NCBI GenBank assembly: GCA_029939015.1
Contig: JAOZTV010000059.1
Span: forward strand, 1 to 12,480
Direction of reading: 5' to 3'
Length of the DNA stretch: 12,480 nucleotides
Source: Candidatus Aminicenantota bacterium
Lineage (GTDB): Bacteria; Acidobacteriota; Aminicenantia; UBA2199
This document shows, piece by piece, positions 8,230-12,480 of this stretch. Numbering within the stretch: position 1 is the stretch's first letter; each line of letters opens with the position of its first letter. Both the position numbers and the translations under genes were made by a program. The notes beneath the pieces are model-generated. The model was given only the letters and a program-made list of their open reading frames with translations. It ran no database searches and had not been told where the DNA came from.

Positions 8230-9156
8230 CTAAGTTGCATAAAAATAGAAGAATTTTGGTTGAGTATTTAACTCTTCTTTTAAAATAAGGACTCTCTTGT
8301 TTTTCAGGATATAAGAAATTTCACTATCGGGATCTAAAAGATTTCCAAACTTTCTTGCTCCAACAGGACAAATCTCAACACAGGCTGGATATTTACCTTC
8401 TCTAGTTCTTTGTACACAAAATGTACACTTATCAACTATACCCTGTGGTCTAGGTCGATTACCAAGATAGTGTGTATCTTCATTCAATTCTGACTTCTTT
8501 TTAGTTTTTGGGTCAATGTATGAAGGCTTTTTCCAATTAAAATGTCTTGCTCCATAGGGACAGGCTGCCATACAGTTCCTACAACCAATACACCAGTTAT
8601 AGTCAACGACTACAATACCGTCTTTCTCTTTCCAAGTTGCTTCAACAGGACATGCCTTAACACAAGGTGGATTTTCACATTGCTGACAGGCAACCGGAAG
8701 ATAGAAATGGTCGTCATCCGGTACTTTTTCTCTGTCATAATGAAGATTTGCATGATGAAAATTTACACCCTTTGATTTTTCCATTTCTAAAACCTGTATC
8801 CAGTGTATTTGAGGGTCTATTGACAAATTATTCTCATCAACACAGGCATAGACACATCTTCTACATCCAATACATCTTGATATATCCAATCCATAACCGA
8901 ATAGAGTTTGTGGTATGGGTTCTTTAAAAGAAACTGAAAATTTCTTTCCAAATTCTTTTTCATACTCTGTTTCAAGTCTTTTTTTTATATTTTTAACATC
9001 TTCCTGAGTTAATTCTTTAAAATGTTGTTGTAAAAACTCTTCTTTTGATATTCCACATCCGCCAACTACAGCAGCAGTAGTAACCAATGCTCCAGTTTTT
9101 ATAAAATCTCTTCGACTAACTTCCATTTTTTTTGTTTTATCTTTTATTTCACTCAT
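8230..9156 (-). CDS. Tat-exported four-cluster [4Fe-4S] ferredoxin-like subunit (NrfC/DsrO/HmcB type)
   Basis: Extracytoplasmic electron-transfer subunit that should carry electrons between the NrfD-like membrane protein and the tetrahaem cytochrome. The N-terminus has a twin-arginine signal, S14-R-R-D-F-I-K20, then a hydrophobic stretch ending VVGGC34, which could be a lipobox (possible Tat lipoprotein). Sixteen cysteines form four clusters' worth of ligands: C95/C98/C101/C105, C157/C160/C165 with C169-P, C189/C192/C195 with C199-P, and C244/C247/C259 with C263-P. The 308 residues are somewhat long for NrfC/DsrO, mainly through a charged helical insert near 37-75. The ATG overlaps the cytochrome stop as TAATG, with AGGAG shortly before it. 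Family members serve many complexes (nitrite, polysulfide, sulfite-related, quinol:cytochrome c). Without a catalytic subunit in the operon, I do not assign one. Confidence 0.9.
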   Translation of the reverse strand: MSEIKDKTKKMEVSRRDFIKTGALVTTAAVVGGCGISKEEFLQQHFKELTQEDVKNIKKRLETEYEKEFGKKFSVSFKEPIPQTLFGYGLDISRCIGCRRCVYACVDENNLSIDPQIHWIQVLEMEKSKGVNFHHANLHYDREKVPDDDHFYLPVACQQCENPPCVKACPVEATWKEKDGIVVVDYNWCIGCRNCMAACPYGARHFNWKKPSYIDPKTKKKSELNEDTHYLGNRPRPQGIVDKCTFCVQRTREGKYPACVEICPVGARKFGNLLDPDSEISYILKNKRVLILKEELNTQPKFFYFYAT

Positions 9157-9731
9157 TATTTACTCCTGAGTTTAACTGGTGCCGGCATAGGTTTGAGTTT
9201 TTTAAATTTGGGTGAGTGAGGATTATGACAATTAGCACAAAGCAGGTATTTTTTTTGACCGTTCCATGAACCTGTCCTTTTCCCATGAACACCTTTCTTC
9301 CAATCTCTGAGTTTTGGGCCGTGGCATTGACCGCAAAGTCTATAGGATTCTTTAAAGTCAACGAGTCTTCCATCTGCAAGATGTAATTTATCCCTGTTCT
9401 TTGCATCATGACAGTCAAGGCACCATCTGTTCTCTTCGTCGTGCTTAAGAACAATCTCCTCACCAATCAAATCAGCATGAGCATCTTCAAGTATCCTCTT
9501 TTCCTTATTAACTTCCATGTCTTCGTGGCATTCAGAGCAAGGAAATATATCCTCGCTGAATGGTGGAGGTGGAACCTGAATATGTTCTATCGCTTTCTTT
9601 TGCTTTTTCTTAATGGGTTCTGTTTTTTTTTGTTCTTTTGTCTCAGAGGATGAGTTAAGTGAAGTGACAAAAAAAATAAAACCAATTAACGATACCAAAA
9701 TCACTGTATATTTATTATAATTTTTCATCAT
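9156..9731 (-). CDS. Tetrahaem c-type cytochrome, membrane-anchored or periplasmic
   Basis: Periplasmic electron carrier and first gene of the minus-strand operon. The 191 residues contain four CxxCH haem-c sites: C65-C68-H69, C104-C107-H108, C133-C136-H137 and C165-C168-H169. Other histidines (H50, H85, H97, H117, H149, H172) could supply distal ligands. The last site, followed by NPH, resembles the 'doubled CXXCH' style of small multihaem cytochromes. Residues 9-25 form an uncleaved anchor or signal peptide, followed by a Lys/Glu/Pro-rich linker (about 28-58, with a PPPP run at 54-57) that could hold the haem domain away from the membrane. It starts at the double ATG (9731/9728). No Shine-Dalgarno is visible, and a -10-like box lies almost against the start. 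The count of four haems does not match DsrJ (three) or NrfB (five). The specific family is not recognised. Confidence 0.88.
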   Translation of the reverse strand: MMKNYNKYTVILVSLIGFIFFVTSLNSSSETKEQKKTEPIKKKQKKAIEHIQVPPPPFSEDIFPCSECHEDMEVNKEKRILEDAHADLIGEEIVLKHDEENRWCLDCHDAKNRDKLHLADGRLVDFKESYRLCGQCHGPKLRDWKKGVHGKRTGSWNGQKKYLLCANCHNPHSPKFKKLKPMPAPVKLRSK

Positions 9732-9736
9732 ATAAT

Positions 9737-9765
9737 ATTGTAGGGGATAAAAATAAAAAAATCAA
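9737..9765 (-). promoter_or_regulatory. Putative promoter of the cytochrome/FeS/NrfD operon
   Basis: On the minus strand TTGATT (9765-9760) is followed, 17 bases later, by TACAAT (9742-9737). These match the -35 and -10 consensus at 4/6 and 5/6 with ideal spacing. Transcription would start at about 9730-9732, right at the ATG of the cytochrome gene, so the mRNA would be leaderless or nearly so. A/T-rich DNA gives chance matches, so confidence is moderate. Confidence 0.5.
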
Positions 9766-9770
9766 TATAA

Positions 9771-9801
9771 AATTAAAAAAATAATTTTTATTTTTTAAAT
9801 T
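9771..9801. repeat. A/T-only inverted repeat centred in the divergent control region
   Basis: The arms 9771-9784 and 9788-9801 are complementary over 14 bases with a single mismatch (9775/9797), around a 3-base TTT centre. The inner nine pairs (AAAAAATAA / TTATTTTTT) are perfect. The repeat lies between the two predicted promoters and overlaps the first two bases of the rightward -35. It could be a regulator site, a bend or a chance product of low complexity. Confidence 0.45.
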
Positions 9802-9828
9802 GAAAACAAGTTATTTCTTTGTTATTAT
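9800..9828 (+). promoter_or_regulatory. Putative promoter of the CydA-like operon
   Basis: TTGAAA (9800-9805) and TATTAT (9823-9828) each match the sigma-70 consensus at 5/6 and are separated by exactly 17 bases. A start near 9834-9836 would leave a short leader containing AGGAGG at 9841-9846, five bases before the ATG at 9852. This is the best promoter candidate in the window. Confidence 0.65.
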
Positions 9829-9851
9829 GAACTAAGAATAAGGAGGCGTAA

Positions 9852-11387
9852 ATGAATTATCCGGTTTGGTATTTACCGACAATAGGTGGAGGGTTTTTAA
9901 TTGCTTTAATTGCAGTAACCCATGTTTTTGTATCTCATTTTGCTGTTGGTGGTGGTTTGTTTTTGATATTCTCAGAGAAAAAAGGGTATAGAGAAAATGA
10001 TGAATCAATTTTAGATTTTACCAAAAGACATGCTAAATTTTTCTTATTGATTACAATGGTTTTTGGTAGTATTTCAGGAGTTGGGATATGGTTGATAATA
10101 TCTCTTGTACAACCTGCTGCAACATCATTATTGATACATACCTTTGTTTTTGGCTGGGCAACTGAATGGGTTTTTTTTATGATTGAAATTGTTGCCGCCT
10201 TTGTATATTTCTATACATTTGGGAAGATGGATAGAAAAAAACATTTAATTGTCGGCTGGATATATTTTATTTCTGCATGGATGAGTTTGGTTTTAATTAA
10301 TGGAATAATTGCCTTTATGCTTACACCTGGAGCCTGGGTGGAAAACCCAAGTTTCTGGACAGGATTTCTAAATCCCTCTTTTTTACCATCGATGATTTTT
10401 AGAACATTTATTTCAACTATGCTTGCCGGTGCATTCGGGTTACTCTCTTCTTCCTTTATTAAAAATTCAAATTTAAAGGCTAAAATGTCAGCTTTTTGTG
10501 GTAAATGGACACTTGTATCTCTCTTGCTTGCCATTCCATTTGGGTATTGGTATATGGCAACACTTCCAAAAATTGCAAAATCGCTTGCAATGGGAAAATT
10601 GCCAAGTATAAAACTAGCTTTGCACTATGGCTTCTATAGTGTTTTGGTTTTGATGATTATTGCTTTGGTATTGATTATATTCAAGCCTAAATTCAGTATC
10701 AAGCCTCTTGCAATTTTAACATTTATAAGTGCTTTTATTCTGATGGGTGCGTTTGAATATACAAGAGAAGGTTCAAGAAGACCTTTTGTAATTAATAAGG
10801 TAATGTATTCGAATGGCATATTGGTTAAAGATATTCAAAAATTGAATTCAGAGGGGTTTTTAAAAAATGCCAAGTGGGTACAAACCAGAGAAATCACAGA
10901 TAAAAATTTGATTGAAGCAGGAGAGGAAATTTATATAAATCAATGTTATGCCTGTCATACACTTAATGGTTTTAATAATGATTTGGTTTCAAGAACCACA
11001 TCAATGAGCTATAAGGGTTTAAAAGGATATTTGAAAAAAATACATGATATAAGACCTTTTATGCCTCCTTTTGTTGGAACTGATTTGGAGGTTAAGGCCT
11101 TAGCTGTTTTTATTGCAAAGGGATTACATGGAAAAGAAATTAAAGAACCAGTTGAAGTTAAAAATGCAGGAATAAACGGAGCTGATGTCTATGAAGAAAA
11201 TTGTTCAGCCTGTCATGAAATCGATGATATGAAAGAGCGTACACTTGATTTTGACTATAATAAAATATTTAGTATATTGCCAAAATTAAGTGAATTAAAT
11301 GATGAAATGCCAGATTTTGAAGGAACAGAAGAAGAAAGAAAGGCATTATCCGTTTATATTAATAAATTGAAAGGAGGTACAAAATGA
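9852..11387 (+). CDS. Cytochrome bd-superfamily subunit I (CydA-like) with C-terminal dihaem cytochrome c domain
   Basis: Probable catalytic subunit of a bd-type oxidoreductase fed by cytochrome c. About eight hydrophobic helices occupy residues 10-301, followed by a soluble C-terminus. The segment at 16-41 aligns without gaps to E. coli CydA around H19, placing H24 at the haem-ligand position. E105 and E112 lie in the region of CydA E99/E107, but seven residues apart and not eight. Residues 302-312 (E302, E306, then GSRRPF) resemble the CydA segment ending GRQPW. R184 replaces the b558 ligand H186. Only about 20 residues lie where quinol-oxidising CydA has its long Q-loop. The C-terminus has two haem-c sites, C365-C368-H369 (possible ligand M404 in FMPPF) and C451-C454-H455 (possible ligand M486 in EMPDF). 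AGGAGG precedes the ATG by five bases. Superfamily membership is firm; cytochrome c as donor and O2 as acceptor are inferred. Confidence 0.85.
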   Translation: MNYPVWYLPTIGGGFLIALIAVTHVFVSHFAVGGGLFLIFSEKKGYRENDESILDFTKRHAKFFLLITMVFGSISGVGIWLIISLVQPAATSLLIHTFVFGWATEWVFFMIEIVAAFVYFYTFGKMDRKKHLIVGWIYFISAWMSLVLINGIIAFMLTPGAWVENPSFWTGFLNPSFLPSMIFRTFISTMLAGAFGLLSSSFIKNSNLKAKMSAFCGKWTLVSLLLAIPFGYWYMATLPKIAKSLAMGKLPSIKLALHYGFYSVLVLMIIALVLIIFKPKFSIKPLAILTFISAFILMGAFEYTREGSRRPFVINKVMYSNGILVKDIQKLNSEGFLKNAKWVQTREITDKNLIEAGEEIYINQCYACHTLNGFNNDLVSRTTSMSYKGLKGYLKKIHDIRPFMPPFVGTDLEVKALAVFIAKGLHGKEIKEPVEVKNAGINGADVYEENCSACHEIDDMKERTLDFDYNKIFSILPKLSELNDEMPDFEGTEEERKALSVYINKLKGGTK

Positions 11388-12448
11388 CACATCTAATACC
11401 GACACCTGATACCTTACCTGCTCCTGCAGGAATTTTCTATTTTCTATTGATGTTGACCCTGCCTCTTCATCTTCTGATGATGAATGCTATGCTTGGTTCA
11501 GCGATTATTTCAATATACCAGCATTTTAAAAAAGGTGATAAATCAGTGGAACTTTCTCATCTAATTGCTAAGTTTTTACCCTTGACAATTGCCTTTACTG
11601 TAAATCTTGGGGTTGCTCCATTTCTTTTTCTTCAAGTAATATATGGTAATTTTATCTATGTAAGCTCAATAATGATGGGTGCGTTCTGGATTGCTATATA
11701 TGTTATTCTGATAATTGGGTACTATGCAAGTTATGTATATGATTTTAAATTTAAATTGCTTGGAAATAAGGCTGTATGGGTGCTTACTATTGCTGTTGCA
11801 GTATTCTTATTCATCGGATTTTTGTTTACAAATAACATGACCTTGATGTTATCTCCGGATAAATGGGGAGCTTATTTTTCAAATAAATCAGGCACAATTC
11901 TTAATTTAAGTGAAATGACGCTTATTCCTAGATTACTTCATTTCTTAACGGCATCTATTGCTATTGGTGGACTGTTTATAGCATTACTTGGTAAATTAAT
12001 GAAAAAGAAAGATACAAACTTAGCATTAAAGGCAGAAAATACTGGGATGAAAACATTTTTTGTATTTACAATTATTCAAGTATTAGTAGGTATTTGGTAT
12101 TTAATCTCAATCCCTAAAGAAACAATGATGCTGTTTATGGGTAAGAATATTATTGCAAGTTCAATTTTTATAATTGCCCTGATACTTGCTGGTATTCTAT
12201 TATATTTTGGATATAAAAAAAAAGTATATATATCAACTGCCTTAGTGATGATTATAGTTTATTTGATGGTATTTATGAGAGATTTTGTTAGATCGTCCTA
12301 TCTAAAAGATTTTTTCTCAATTGATAGTTTAAAAATAAATACTGAGATTTCACCTATAGTGCTGTTTGGAGTAACACTTATAATTGGACTTTATGTAGTA
12401 TATTGGTTGATAAAAGAAGCTTATGTTGCTTATAGAATAAATGAATAA
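11384..12448 (+). CDS. CydA-prime-like partner membrane subunit of the bd-superfamily complex
   Basis: Multi-pass membrane protein of 354 residues with about nine helices, expected to form the membrane complex with the preceding CydA-like protein. It is a divergent paralogue of that protein, not an obvious CydB. Collinear landmarks shared by the two are H29/H29, MLSPDKW at 155-161 (MLTPGAW at 156-162 in the partner), GIWYLISIPK then six residues then MGK (GYWYMATLPK, six residues, MGK), and MRDFVRSSYL near 298-307 (TREGSRRPFV). The segment RLLHFLTASIAIGGLF matches E. coli CydA around the b558 ligand, and its His is also residue 186. The glutamates of CydA helix 3 are absent, suggesting a structural or electron-relay role. 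A last helix (about 324-345) is kept, unlike in the partner. The ATG overlaps the previous stop (ATGA), with AGGAGG six bases upstream. Confidence 0.8.
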   Translation: MTHLIPTPDTLPAPAGIFYFLLMLTLPLHLLMMNAMLGSAIISIYQHFKKGDKSVELSHLIAKFLPLTIAFTVNLGVAPFLFLQVIYGNFIYVSSIMMGAFWIAIYVILIIGYYASYVYDFKFKLLGNKAVWVLTIAVAVFLFIGFLFTNNMTLMLSPDKWGAYFSNKSGTILNLSEMTLIPRLLHFLTASIAIGGLFIALLGKLMKKKDTNLALKAENTGMKTFFVFTIIQVLVGIWYLISIPKETMMLFMGKNIIASSIFIIALILAGILLYFGYKKKVYISTALVMIIVYLMVFMRDFVRSSYLKDFFSIDSLKINTEISPIVLFGVTLIIGLYVVYWLIKEAYVAYRINE

Positions 12449-12480
12449 TAAGGGCTCGCGTAAAAATAACTTGGATTTTA
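12449..12480. other. Window edge after the last gene; nothing assignable
   Basis: Thirty-two bases follow the TAA stop. A GGGCTCGCG stretch at about 12452-12460 is GC-rich for this DNA and might be one arm of a terminator, but no complementary arm occurs before the window ends. Confidence 0.3.

Noticed and set aside
8542..8927. Plus-strand open frames opposite the iron-sulfur gene
   Set aside because: They are shadows of a gene with 16 correctly spaced cysteines on the other strand and show no start signals or domains of their own.
6988..9731. DsrMKJOP (sulfite-linked) or Nrf nitrite reductase operon
   Set aside because: The FeS and NrfD-like subunits would fit DsrO/DsrP, but no dsrM or dsrK is present, the cytochrome has four haems instead of three, and there is no pentahaem NrfA. 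The assignment is left at family level.
6988..9731. Canonical alternative complex III
   Set aside because: There is no large ActB-type molybdopterin-like fusion, no second NrfD-like subunit and no ActD/E/F genes. Only a functional analogy is proposed.
9731..9736. TATAAT on the plus strand as a -10 box
   Set aside because: It overlaps the cytochrome start codon, has no supporting -35 at a usable distance, and is over 100 bases from the next plus-strand gene. The 9800-9828 pair is much better.
11384..12448. Ordinary CydB subunit
   Set aside because: Shared motifs with the preceding CydA-like protein and the CydA H186-type segment point to a CydA paralogue.

Overview
The window is AT-rich (about 30% GC by eye, with long A/T runs and AGA/AAA/ATA-rich codons). 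It encodes a Gram-negative, respiring bacterium: there is a TolC-type outer-membrane channel, a Tat-exported iron-sulfur protein and several periplasmic c-type haem domains. Low-GC, cytochrome-rich lineages such as the Deferribacterota would fit, but no marker here fixes the taxonomy.

Layout. (1) 104-6949, plus strand: a tightly overlapping three-gene operon for a tripartite heavy-metal RND efflux pump of the Cus type (outer-membrane channel, periplasmic adaptor, inner-membrane pump). The pump keeps all three copper/silver-binding methionines of E. coli CusA, so Cu(I)/Ag(I) is the likely substrate. (2) 6956-6978: a strong hairpin between convergent operons, probably a shared terminator. (3) 9731 down to 6988, minus strand: a three-gene operon for a tetrahaem c-type cytochrome, a Tat-signal protein with four [4Fe-4S] clusters, and a ten-helix NrfD/PsrC/DsrP-type membrane protein. 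This is a quinone-linked electron-transfer module with no catalytic subunit beside it. (4) 9732-9851: a 120-bp divergent control region with a good sigma-70-like promoter on each strand and an A/T-only inverted repeat between them. (5) 9852-12448, plus strand: two overlapping genes for membrane proteins of the cytochrome bd (CydA) superfamily. The first carries a C-terminal dihaem cytochrome c extension. The second is a paralogue of the first and not an ordinary CydB.

How it may work together (inference). Regions 3 and 5 are divergently transcribed from one short control region and together contain every part of a short respiratory chain. Quinol would be oxidised at the NrfD-like protein. Electrons would pass through the iron-sulfur protein and tetrahaem cytochrome to the dihaem domain of the CydA-like protein, and then to its haem site, where O2 (or another small oxidant) would be reduced. 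The CydA-like protein has only a very short segment where quinol-oxidising CydA has its Q-loop, which supports feeding by cytochrome instead of quinol. This NrfD module plus c-haem CydA/CydA-prime pair is the most interesting system in the window. No tRNA, rRNA, CRISPR array, insertion sequence or phage gene was seen.
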